A DNA stretch of 10,473 nt from Caulobacteraceae bacterium (GTDB lineage: Bacteria > Pseudomonadota > Alphaproteobacteria > Caulobacterales > Caulobacteraceae), in contig CANJYY010000060.1 in NCBI GenBank assembly GCA_947479185.1, positions 1-10,473 on the forward strand, read 5' to 3'. The notes beneath the pieces are model-generated. The model saw nothing but the letters and a program-made list of their open reading frames with translations. It ran no database searches and was not told where the DNA came from. The translations under genes and the position numbers were made by a program. Positions 1 to 7,036 of this stretch are shown here, in pieces; position 1 is the stretch's first letter, and each line of letters starts with the position of its first letter.

Positions 1-269
1 TCCCATCGGCAGATCACGTCGGATATCGCGCCACCGGCGCCGGCAAACTCTACCGAGGCGCCTTGCGCATGCAAGCAGAACGTCGCCGTGCGCCCGGGCA
101 GGATCGGGGGGACGCCGGCGGAGTCAGGGGTCTGGTCGGGGTGGGGGCGCGGGGAGGCGGAAGCGTCCCGAAGATGACGGATCTCAACGGCCCGCCAGGA
201 ACAGTCATCCCGGCCAGCATCGACACTACCCGCTTTGGGTTTATTATCCGCTTTATTGGTATTTTTCAT
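1..269 (-). CDS. Probable partial gene running off the left edge, unknown function
   Basis: An open minus-strand frame starts at an ATG at 269 and has no stop for 89 codons to the window edge. The N-terminus reads MKNTNKADNKPKAG. The stretch nearest the edge (about residues 53-88) includes ILPGRTATFCLHAQG and looks protein-like. I recognise no family. Third positions are G/C-rich over about 1-180 but not near the start, where the DNA becomes AT-rich as expected for a promoter-proximal region. An alternative plus-strand frame (codons from base 1, stop at 175-177) shares the same third positions, so codon bias cannot separate the two. I prefer the minus frame for its amino-acid composition. A GAG at 277-279 and AGGA at 272-275 are weak, poorly spaced ribosome-binding candidates. 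It would be divergent from the chemoreceptor gene. Confidence 0.35.
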   Translation of the reverse strand, partial: MKNTNKADNKPKAGSVDAGRDDCSWRAVEIRHLRDASASPRPHPDQTPDSAGVPPILPGRTATFCLHAQGASVEFAGAGGAISDVICRW

Positions 270-352
270 AATCCTGCTCGATCTTTGTTCGGGAATACTC
301 GGTAAACTATTTCGCCCGCTTCTGGACCGGATATCGGTCGGAGAATGTCGTC
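270..352. promoter_or_regulatory. AT-rich spacer before the chemoreceptor gene, likely divergent promoter region
   Basis: The stretch from about 235 to 310 is clearly more AT-rich than the rest of the window and contains TATTGGTATTTTTCATAAT. It sits between the probable minus-strand start at 269 and the GTG start at 353, so it is the natural place for promoters in both directions. I could not fit a -35/-10 pair with proper spacing, so no specific promoter is called. A GGAG at 340-343 lies 9 bases before the GTG at 353 and supports that start. Confidence 0.3.
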
Positions 353-2206
353 GTGCGCCAGCGTGATTCGAACAACGGCCTTCGCGGGGCCATCAACGCT
401 TTCTCGCGGACGGTGCTTGTCGCGTTCGTGATGCTGGGGGCGGGATCGCTCGTCAGCCTGCAGATCCTGAGGGTGAACGGCCCGGTCTATCAAAGGATCG
501 TGCTGGGGAAGGATCTGGTCGCCGACATCCTGCCGCCGCCCGAGTATGTCATCGAGGCCTATCTCGAGACGACCCTGGCGCTGGACTCCGGCGCCGACCT
601 GTCGCGGCATGCCCGGCGTTTGAAGGCGCTGGAGGCCGACTACCGCCTGCGCCACGACTACTGGGACAGCTCGAAGCTGACGCCGGATCTCAAGCAGCAG
701 ATTCTGGTCACGTCGGACAGGCCGGCGCAGGCGTTCTGGAAGGAAGTCAACACGTCCTTCCTGCCGGCGCTGCAGCGGGGCGACACCGAAGCGGCGCGCG
801 CCAGCTACCGGGCGATCACCGCCCAGTACGAGATCCATCGCGCCGCCGTGGACGCCCTGGTGGTGGCCGCCAACGCCGAGGGCGCTCGCACCGAAGCGTT
901 CGCGCGCAACGTCTTGCTGGCCTTCGCCGGGCTGATGGCCATGTTGGCGGCGGTCCTGATCTTTGTGGTGCGCCGAAGCGCTGCGCGGATCATCCGCGAC
1001 GTCACCGATCCTCTGGGTGACATGACCGGCGCCATGACCGTGCTGTCCGGCGGCAATCTGGAGGTCAGCATTCCCCACGCCGAGCGGCGCGATGAAGTCG
1101 GCGCGATGGCGCGGGCCCTGTCGGTATTCCGCGACCAGGGCCGCGAAACCGGTCAGCTGCGACGCGATCAGGAAGCAGCGCGCGCGCAGCAGGAATCCGC
1201 CCGTCTTGCCCAGGCGGCCGAGCAGACCCGGGTCGTCGAGGGCCTGGCCGCCGGGCTCGCCGGACTGGCGGCGGGCGACCTGACCACGCGGATCGAACAG
1301 CCCTTTGGCGGCGCCTATGACCGCCTGCGCGAAGACTTCAACGCCGCCGCCGACAAGCTGGACGGCGCGCTGTCGCGCGTTCGCGAGAACACCGACGGCA
1401 TCCTGTGGCGGGTCGACCAGATCGCCTCGGCCAACACTGAGTTGTCGAGACGCACCGTCGAGCAGGCTGAAAGCGCCGAACAGACGGGCCGCACGCTGCA
1501 GGGCATCGCCGACGCCGTCCGCCAGTCGGCGCGCGCAACGGCCCAGGCCAGCCAGGCGGTGGTCGCGGCCAAGATCGACGCCGAACGCAGCGACGGCGTC
1601 ATCACCAGCACGGTGACGGCCATGTCGGAGATCGTCGAGTCGACCCACCAGATCGGCCAGATCGTCGAGGTCATCGACGGCATCGCCTTCCAGACCAACC
1701 TGCTGGCGCTGAACGCCGGGGTCGAGGCCGCGCGCGCCGGCGATTCAGGTCGCGGCTTCGCCGTCGTCGCGACCGAGGTCCGCGCCCTGGCCCAGCACAC
1801 GGCCGGGCGGGCCAAGGACATCAACGTCCTGATCCGCACGTCCAAGGAGCTTGTCGACAGCGGCAAGGACTATGTCACCGGCACGGGCGACACCCTGCGC
1901 CGGATCGTGGTGCAGGTCGGCGACCTCGCGGAGTTCGTCAGCCGCATCGCCGAGGCGACCCAGGAGCAGGCCGGGCGGCTGGGCGATGTTCACCTGGCGG
2001 CGTCGGAAATGGAGCTGACCACGCAGCAGAACGCCCGCATGGCCGAGGACTGCAACGAGGCTGTGTCCCAGTTGCAGGGTGAGGCGGCGGATCTGCGCGA
2101 CATCGTCGGACGGTTCGTGATCACCCGCCTTGCCGACAACGTGCACAGAACCGGTGGAAGTGGCGGCGGCGCCAGCGCCCGGTTCGACCGCGCGGGGGCC
2201 GCATAA
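353..2206 (+). CDS. Methyl-accepting chemotaxis protein with two HAMP domains
   Basis: 617-residue inner-membrane chemoreceptor that should control CheA kinase activity through CheW. TM1 is about residues 18-39, a periplasmic sensor about 40-185, and TM2 about 186-206. HAMP 1 (207-261) contains the typical GNLEVSIP...RRDEVGAMA pattern. A second HAMP-like unit lies at 293-345 ([18 protein letters not shown]). The cytoplasmic signalling helices run from about 346 to 590, with the hairpin tip at 440-475 ([20 protein letters not shown]). The sensor carries the [19 protein letters not shown] stretch that I recall from other MCP sensor regions; the ligand is unknown. The tail ends in FDRAGAA, so there is no CheR/CheB-binding pentapeptide. 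No che genes are nearby, so it is an orphan receptor here. The GTG start is chosen from the GGAG 9 bases upstream. A Gly/Ser-rich tail (601-607) precedes the stop, which lies against a receiver-domain remnant. Confidence 0.93.
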   Translation: MRQRDSNNGLRGAINAFSRTVLVAFVMLGAGSLVSLQILRVNGPVYQRIVLGKDLVADILPPPEYVIEAYLETTLALDSGADLSRHARRLKALEADYRLRHDYWDSSKLTPDLKQQILVTSDRPAQAFWKEVNTSFLPALQRGDTEAARASYRAITAQYEIHRAAVDALVVAANAEGARTEAFARNVLLAFAGLMAMLAAVLIFVVRRSAARIIRDVTDPLGDMTGAMTVLSGGNLEVSIPHAERRDEVGAMARALSVFRDQGRETGQLRRDQEAARAQQESARLAQAAEQTRVVEGLAAGLAGLAAGDLTTRIEQPFGGAYDRLREDFNAAADKLDGALSRVRENTDGILWRVDQIASANTELSRRTVEQAESAEQTGRTLQGIADAVRQSARATAQASQAVVAAKIDAERSDGVITSTVTAMSEIVESTHQIGQIVEVIDGIAFQTNLLALNAGVEAARAGDSGRGFAVVATEVRALAQHTAGRAKDINVLIRTSKELVDSGKDYVTGTGDTLRRIVVQVGDLAEFVSRIAEATQEQAGRLGDVHLAASEMELTTQQNARMAEDCNEAVSQLQGEAADLRDIVGRFVITRLADNVHRTGGSGGGASARFDRAGAA

Positions 2207-2451
2207 TCCTGATCGTCGCTGACAACGCCGCCAACCGGACGATGGAAGTCCGCAAGCTGCCGGGTTCTGCCGGCGCTGTCCCGATCATCGCCGTGACGGC
2301 CAACGCGCTGGAAGCCAACGTCTCGGCCAGCAAGGCTGCGGGCGTGACAAGCCTGCTGGAGAAGCCGATCACGCCCAGGGGATTGCACGATGCGATCCAG
2401 TCGGCCCTGTCGCGGACCGGCGCCCGGGCATCGGTGCGGCTGGCCTCCTGA
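2203..2451 (+). pseudogene. Response-regulator receiver domain with its centre deleted
   Basis: The frame directly after the chemoreceptor stop reads [12 protein letters not shown], which matches the first strand of receiver domains (typically ILIVDDNxxNR). It jumps at once to MEVRKLPG...VPIIAVTANALE...EKPI, which matches the second half. The conserved Thr of the TANALE element and the Lys of EKPI are present. Roughly 55 residues between them are missing, including the phosphoacceptor Asp and the usual MDxxMPxMDG stretch, and one residue of the first acidic pair is Ala (VADN). The frame stays open to a TGA at 2449-2451, so the loss looks like an in-frame deletion. The only ATG is at 2242, after the first strand, with no clear ribosome-binding site. 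It cannot be phosphorylated in the normal way. It is most likely a relic of a response regulator or hybrid kinase; a translated 69-residue fragment from 2242 is possible. Confidence 0.7.
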
Positions 2452-2454
2452 CAA

Positions 2455-2483
2455 CGACGGCGGACGACCTGCGTCCACCGTCG
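2455..2483. terminator. Strong hairpin between convergent genes, probable terminator
   Basis: CGACGGCGGACG (2455-2466) pairs with CGTCCACCGTCG (2472-2483), giving a 12-bp stem with a single C-A mismatch and the 5-base loop ACCTG. It lies 4 bases after the receiver-remnant stop and 12 bases from the end of the convergent minus-strand gene, where a shared terminator would be expected. No T-tract follows on either strand, so it is not a textbook intrinsic terminator. Confidence 0.45.
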
Positions 2484-2495
2484 CGTCCGGCCTGC

Positions 2496-2825
2496 CTATT
2501 CGCTGACGGCCGTGATCGTCGCCGTGCCGGAATTGCCGGCCGTGTCGCTGTAGCTGGTGGTGAAGCCGACCGTCGTGCCCATCTCGCCGAAGGTCACGCA
2601 GAGCTCCTGGCCCTGGACCTGGCCGCAGATCTTCTTGGCCGCCTGGTCGACGGTATAGGCCGAGGCCGGGCCGCCGTTGGCGCTGGCCGTGCCGTCGGAA
2701 TTGAACACGACGGTGCTGGTCTGGCCGGTGCCGCTGTTGGCGAACTCGACGGTGGTCGAGGCGGCGAGCGCCGGCGTGGCGATGAGCGCGAGCCCGGCGA
2801 TGGCGATAAGCAATCTGGTCTTCAT
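2496..2825 (-). CDS. Small exported protein of unknown function
   Basis: 109 residues with a clear Sec signal peptide: MKTRLL, a hydrophobic core IAIAGLALIA, and a likely signal peptidase I site after TPALA (about residue 21). The mature part is about 88 residues, rich in Thr, Ser, Gly and Ala, with exactly two cysteines (C67, C76) in KKICGQVQGQELCVTF. These could form a disulfide in the periplasm. The remainder looks beta-rich (TTVEFANSGTG, STVVFNSDGTA, FTTSYSDTAGNSG). The frame is open further upstream, but this ATG is chosen because the signal peptide begins here and a GGGGGGAA run precedes it by about 7 bases. It is transcribed alone, convergent with the chemoreceptor block. I do not recognise a named family. 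Confidence 0.75.
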   Translation of the reverse strand: MKTRLLIAIAGLALIATPALAASTTVEFANSGTGQTSTVVFNSDGTASANGGPASAYTVDQAAKKICGQVQGQELCVTFGEMGTTVGFTTSYSDTAGNSGTATITAVSE

Positions 2826-2877
2826 GGGTGGTTCCCCCCTGGTTTCCTCGCGGCGCAGTGTCTCGCCGGCGGCGGGG

Positions 2878-2906
2878 AGGTTAGGCGCCGTTTTGGCCAA
2901 CGGCAA
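2878..2906 (-). promoter_or_regulatory. Possible sigma-70-type promoter of the small exported protein gene
   Basis: On the minus strand TTGCCG (2901-2906) and TAACCT (2878-2883) are separated by exactly 17 bases, about 50-80 bases before the ATG at 2825. Each hexamer matches only 3 of 6 consensus positions. The spacer overlaps a perfect 6-bp inverted repeat, GCCGTT (2887-2892) and AACGGC (2899-2904), around the centre TTGGCC, which could be an operator. Confidence 0.25.
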
Positions 2907-3024
2907 TCGCCGAAAGCGCTCGCCCTGCGCCCGATGTGGGCCGACCGTCAGCGGGTTGCGCGGCGCCGGGGATTCCCCGAGGCTGGCGTCAGGGTCGCGC
3001 ACTCAAGGCCCGGGGAGACGCACC

Positions 3025-3555
3025 ATGAGCCGCTTTAACGGGCCAGTCCGCCAGAACGGCTATGTCGTGCGCGACGTCGAGGCGTCGATGAAGCACTGGA
3101 TAGAGGTCCTCGGCGTGGGGCCGTTCTTCTACATCGAGAAGGTCCCGGTCGACTGGTTCCGCCATCGCGGCGTGGCCTATGACATCGACCTGTCGATCGC
3201 CCTGGCCAACAGCGGCGACCTGCAGATCGAGCTGATCCAGCAGCGCAACGATGTCCCGTCGCTCTATCGCGAGTTCGCGGCCAAACACGGCGAGGGGCTG
3301 CAACATATGTCCTGGTGGTCGACGACCTACCAGGCCGACTTCGACGCCGCCCTGGCCCGGGGGCTGACCATCGGCCATGAGGGCCAGATCAACGGCCCCA
3401 ACGGCCGCTTCGTCTATTTCGACACCGACCAGGCGCACCCCGGCACGGTCGTCGAACTGTCGGATGTCAGTGGAACCAAGATACGCTTCTTTGACCATAT
3501 CCGCCGCGCCGCGGTGGACTGGGACGGGTCAGACCCCATTCGGCCGGTGAAATAG
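3025..3555 (+). CDS. VOC (glyoxalase/dioxygenase-fold) family protein
   Basis: 176 residues in the vicinal-oxygen-chelate fold, resembling the methylmalonyl-CoA epimerase/Glyoxalase_4 branch. Two beta-alpha-beta-beta-beta halves are visible: NGYVVRDVEASMKHWIEVLGVGPFF...LQIELIQQ (residues 11-72) and GLQHMSWWSTTYQADFDAALARG...VVELSD (91-147). Likely metal ligands are Q10 at the usual first-His position, E69, H94 and E144. The substrate cannot be told from the sequence, and the Gln at position 10 argues against a routine assignment as glyoxalase I. The ATG at 3025 is chosen over the longer open frame because GGGGAGA (3012-3018) sits just upstream and the domain starts here. It reads in the same direction as the channel gene 47 bases downstream, but a weak hairpin lies between, so co-transcription is uncertain. 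Confidence 0.85.
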   Translation: MSRFNGPVRQNGYVVRDVEASMKHWIEVLGVGPFFYIEKVPVDWFRHRGVAYDIDLSIALANSGDLQIELIQQRNDVPSLYREFAAKHGEGLQHMSWWSTTYQADFDAALARGLTIGHEGQINGPNGRFVYFDTDQAHPGTVVELSDVSGTKIRFFDHIRRAAVDWDGSDPIRPVK

Positions 3556-3558
3556 GCA

Positions 3559-3580
3559 GCCGCGCCTTGCGGTCTTCCCC
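3559..3580 (+). terminator. Weak hairpin after the VOC gene
   Basis: GCCGC (3559-3563) pairs with GCGGT (3569-3573) around the loop GCCTT, giving five pairs including one G-T. A pyrimidine-rich stretch TCTTCCCCTTT follows. It starts 4 bases after the VOC stop. The stem is short, so it may only weaken read-through into the channel gene. Confidence 0.25.
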
Positions 3581-3602
3581 TTTGATGTAGGATGGCAGCG
3601 CC

Positions 3603-4112
3603 ATGGACCCCACGCACGTCGGCCTGCTGCAGAACCTCGCCTTCGCCACAGCCATGGTCGGGGTGACGGTGCTCATTCACTTCTGGGGGCTGATCCTGCT
3701 GCTGCGGATCATGGGACACACCGGCCACCGCTTGCGGGCGGACAAGAGCCATACCGGCCAGGCGATGCTGGTGGTGCTGGTGGTGTTCGGCATCTTCGCG
3801 CTGCACACCGTGCAGATCTGGCTCTACGCCATGCTGTACCTGGTGCTGGGCGCCCTGCCGTCGCTTGAGCCGGCGCTGTATTTCTCGACCGTGACGTTCG
3901 TCGCCGTGGGTTATGGCGACGTGGTTCTGCCGGTGACCTGGCGCATGCTCAGCGCCATCGAGGCGGCCAATGGCGTCATCCTGATCGCCTGGTCGACCGC
4001 CTTCCTGTTCTCGGTGACGGGCCGACTGCGGCTGCTCGAACACAACTGGCTCGAGCCCAGGCGGTCGCGCGGCGGGCCGCCGGCCGAGGAAGAGGAGTCC
4101 CCCGACCGGTAG
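3603..4112 (+). CDS. Small potassium-channel-like membrane protein (Ion_trans_2 type)
   Basis: 169-residue inner-membrane protein. Hydrophobic segments lie at about 11-35, 53-82 and 116-140. Between the last two is a pore loop, EPALYFSTVTFVAVGYGDVVLP (residues 89-110), with the selectivity filter V102-G103-Y104-G105 followed by D106 as in K+ channels. G124 in the last helix could be a gating hinge. The two residues before VGYG are V100 and A101, where KcsA-type filters have Thr-Thr; loss of the filter Thr should affect the innermost ion site. There is no RCK, cyclic-nucleotide or other ligand-binding domain, only a short charged tail (152-169). Such small channels usually assemble as tetramers. 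The ATG at 3603 is used because the in-frame ATG at 3585 is followed by a stop; AGGA at 3589-3592 is a usable, slightly distant ribosome-binding site. Confidence 0.85.
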   Translation: MDPTHVGLLQNLAFATAMVGVTVLIHFWGLILLLRIMGHTGHRLRADKSHTGQAMLVVLVVFGIFALHTVQIWLYAMLYLVLGALPSLEPALYFSTVTFVAVGYGDVVLPVTWRMLSAIEAANGVILIAWSTAFLFSVTGRLRLLEHNWLEPRRSRGGPPAEEEESPDR

Positions 4113-4124
4113 CCCTCACGGGGA

Positions 4125-4931
4125 TCAGTCTACGACGGCCCAGGTCCCGTCCGGCTGACGGCAGGCGCGGCCGGTCCCGACCTGGGGACGGCCCTGGATG
4201 TAGATCCGCTGGGTGAAGGTGGTGCAGCGGAAGCCGGCGCGGTCGTTGTAGTAGTTGCCGACCACGATGTCGCCGCGATGATCGTTGGCCGGGTTACGCC
4301 AACTGTAGCGGCTGCCCGGACGGCCGGAGTTGAAGCCGTCATAGTAGCTGCGATAGGCGTAGCTGCGGTCATCGCAGTCCATGTTGCTGGTCAGCTTGGC
4401 GCCGACGGCCCCGCCGATGATGACACCGGCGAGCGCCGCGCCACGGTTATGGTCGCCCCCGGCCGCGTTGCCGATCAGGCCGCCGATGAGCGCCCCGATC
4501 AGGACTCCGCCGGGATCGGCCTTGTTGCGGCATTCCCGGTAATAGATGTCGTCATTGTAGGTGTAACGGCGCGAATAGCTCTGGTCCCAGCTCCGGTCGC
4601 GATCGTCGCGATAGACGGTCTCGAGGACAAGGCCGGAGGCGATGGCGGCGAGGATGAAGTTGTTGTCGCCGTAGCTGTACCAGCGATAGCCGCGCGGCGG
4701 CTGGCGCAGACCGCGCTGCCGCCAGTCCCGTGCGTAATGCTGGTTCTGACGATACTCCGGCGGCAGGCGATCGCCACGCGACCAGCGGGGGCCGCCGGGG
4801 CGATAGTCGTGAGACGATCCGCGACCCTGGAAATCCGGCCGGTCACGGTCCGGACGAGCGGGCTGGGCCACGGCGGCCGTGCCGCCGGCGACAAGCGCCA
4901 GGACGAGGGCCGATGTGAGGACAGGCTTCAT
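4125..4931 (-). CDS. Exported RcnB-domain plus 17-kDa-antigen-like glycine-zipper protein
   Basis: 268 residues with a Sec signal peptide (1-22, cleaved near AAVA/QPA). An Arg/Asp/Gly-rich low-complexity segment (24-48) follows. Next is an RcnB-like domain at about 49-106: RWSRGDRLPPEYR, HYARDW, GLRQPPRGYRWYSYGDN and a hydrophobic end. Residues 140-180 form a glycine zipper (GVLIGALIGGLIGNAAGG, then AGVIIGGAVGAKL) as in the rickettsial 17-kDa surface antigen family. The C-terminal part (222-268) matches the end of that family, with C236, C257 and ACRQPDGTWAVV. C134 and C186 flank the zipper. It is probably a periplasmic or outer-membrane-associated structural protein; RcnB itself is linked to Ni/Co homeostasis in E. 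coli, but no His-rich metal site is seen. The start is set by the signal peptide and a GGGAGA about 7 bases upstream. It converges closely (12 bases) with the channel gene. Confidence 0.88.
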   Translation of the reverse strand: MKPVLTSALVLALVAGGTAAVAQPARPDRDRPDFQGRGSSHDYRPGGPRWSRGDRLPPEYRQNQHYARDWRQRGLRQPPRGYRWYSYGDNNFILAAIASGLVLETVYRDDRDRSWDQSYSRRYTYNDDIYYRECRNKADPGGVLIGALIGGLIGNAAGGDHNRGAALAGVIIGGAVGAKLTSNMDCDDRSYAYRSYYDGFNSGRPGSRYSWRNPANDHRGDIVVGNYYNDRAGFRCTTFTQRIYIQGRPQVGTGRACRQPDGTWAVVD

Positions 4932-5019
4932 GCGGGGTCTCCCGAGGGCGCCCCATCCCGCGCGCCCGGTCAGATGATCCATGGGCTTGTTCGGCGGAGC
5001 GGCCTTGACCGAACCTTGG

Positions 5020-5066
5020 TCCCCGAAACGGGGAGCCGCGTTGACCCAAATCAACCGCCGGGCGGT
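5020..5066 (-). terminator. Cluster of short hairpins downstream of the PLP enzyme gene
   Basis: Three small inverted repeats lie just beyond the stop of the minus-strand PLP enzyme gene: ACCGC/GCGGT around CGG (5054-5066), GTTGA/TCAAC around CCCAAA (5040-5055) and TCCCCG/CGGGGA around AAA (5020-5034). The first two share bases and cannot form together. In the minus direction the first is followed by TTGATTTGGG, which is modestly T-rich. This fits a terminator region separating the PLP gene from the RcnB-type gene transcribed in the same direction. Confidence 0.4.
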
Positions 5067-5067
5067 G

Positions 5068-6303
<1,236 letters not shown>

Positions 6304-6394
6304 CGGTGTTTCCATCCCTGGTCTTTTTGCCCAGCCTAGCCTTCAGACACGCCGCGTCGAGCGGTGATCGCGCCTGATCAGGGCTTTCGCGCTC

Positions 6395-6409
6395 TTAACC
6401 ACGCTGAAA
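6395..6409. promoter_or_regulatory. Possible CtrA-like half-site upstream of rlpA
   Basis: TTAACC at 6395-6400 resembles the better half of the CtrA recognition element TTAA-N7-TTAA. The second half, at the correct 7-base spacing, is GAAA (6406-6409) and matches only in its last two bases. It lies about 45-60 bases before the rlpA start, between the divergent PLP-enzyme and rlpA genes. This assumes a CtrA-bearing alphaproteobacterium; a chance match is quite possible. Confidence 0.2.
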
Positions 6410-6442
6410 ACCCTTTGCATCTAGTCTGACGGTCAATGAACC

Positions 6443-6451
6443 GGGGAGGGG
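6443..6451 (+). promoter_or_regulatory. Ribosome-binding site that decides the rlpA start
   Basis: GGGGAGGGG ends 2 bases before the ATG at 6454, with its GGAG core about 5 bases away. It lies downstream of the in-frame ATG at 6436, which itself has no good ribosome-binding site. Translation therefore most likely starts at 6454, not 6436. Confidence 0.6.
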
Positions 6452-6453
6452 CC

Positions 6454-6975
6454 ATGACCGCCTCACGCCAAAGACTGTCGCCGGGTGCGCTGGCGGTGCT
6501 GCTGGTCTGTCTGGCCCTGGCCGCCTGCGCCTCGCCGCGCTACGCCGTGCGCGGGCCGGAACCCTCGGGGCCGCCGCAACGCGCGGCGCCGGGCGGACGG
6601 GTCCCGGGGACCATGAAGCCCTACCAGGTGCGCGGGGTCTGGTACCGGCCCCGCTACGACCCGGACTATGACGAGAAGGGCATCGCCAGCTGGTACGGCG
6701 AGCAGTTCCACAACCGCAACACCGCCAATGGCGAGACGTTCGACATGGACGTGCCCTCGGCCGCCCACAAGACGCTGCCGCTGCCGTCCATCGTCGAGGT
6801 CACCGATCTGGACACCGGCCGCAAGATCCGCGTGCGGGTCAACGACCGGGGGCCGTTCGTCGACGGCCGGATCATCGACCTGTCCAAGGCCGCCGCCGAA
6901 CAGCTGGGCATCGCCCGCAAGGGCGTCGCCCGGGTGCGGGTGCGCTATCTCGGTCCGGCGTCGGCCGGCAGATAG
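6454..6975 (+). CDS. rlpA: RlpA-family septal/cell-wall lipoprotein lacking a SPOR domain
   Basis: 173-residue lipoprotein. Residues 1-24 form a signal sequence ending in the lipobox L22-A23-A24-C25, so C25 should be lipidated and the protein anchored in the outer membrane. The double-psi beta-barrel follows at about 75-166 (GIASWYGEQFHNRNTANGE, AAHKTLPLPS, VNDRGPFVDGRIIDLSKAAA). E94, D97, H105 and D131 have the spacing of the active-site residues I recall from Pseudomonas aeruginosa RlpA, a lytic transglycosylase acting on stem-less glycan strands during cell separation, so activity is plausible. Longer RlpAs carry a C-terminal SPOR domain that binds denuded septal glycan; here the protein ends 7 residues after the barrel. 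The Pro/Gly/Arg-rich segment 36-55 is a likely linker. It is 61 bases upstream of tmk in the same direction. Confidence 0.92.
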   Translation: MTASRQRLSPGALAVLLVCLALAACASPRYAVRGPEPSGPPQRAAPGGRVPGTMKPYQVRGVWYRPRYDPDYDEKGIASWYGEQFHNRNTANGETFDMDVPSAAHKTLPLPSIVEVTDLDTGRKIRVRVNDRGPFVDGRIIDLSKAAAEQLGIARKGVARVRVRYLGPASAGR

Positions 6976-7036
6976 TCCACAGCTCAAAGCCCGCCCATTC
7001 TGGACATCGCGCCCGTTCCGTCCGATTGAGGGCGTC

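Noticed and set aside
63..305. Plus-strand open frame of 80 codons before the chemoreceptor
   Set aside because: Composition is Gly/Arg-rich without domain features, the frame crosses the AT-rich promoter-like stretch, and a minus-strand frame over the same bases looks more protein-like.
266..1648. Long minus-strand frame (460 codons) opposite the chemoreceptor
   Set aside because: It is a mirror of a strongly biased high-GC gene. The plus strand carries unmistakable TM, HAMP and MCP signalling motifs, and the antisense product is low-complexity Arg/Gly/Gln-rich.
2677..3555. Longer version of the VOC gene starting at 2677
   Set aside because: The added 116 residues overlap the opposite-strand signal peptide gene and show no fold; the ribosome-binding site and domain start favour 3025.
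6436..6453. Upstream ATG for rlpA at 6436
   Set aside because: The strong GGGGAGGGG ribosome-binding site lies after it, directly before the ATG at 6454, and the signal sequence reads well from there.
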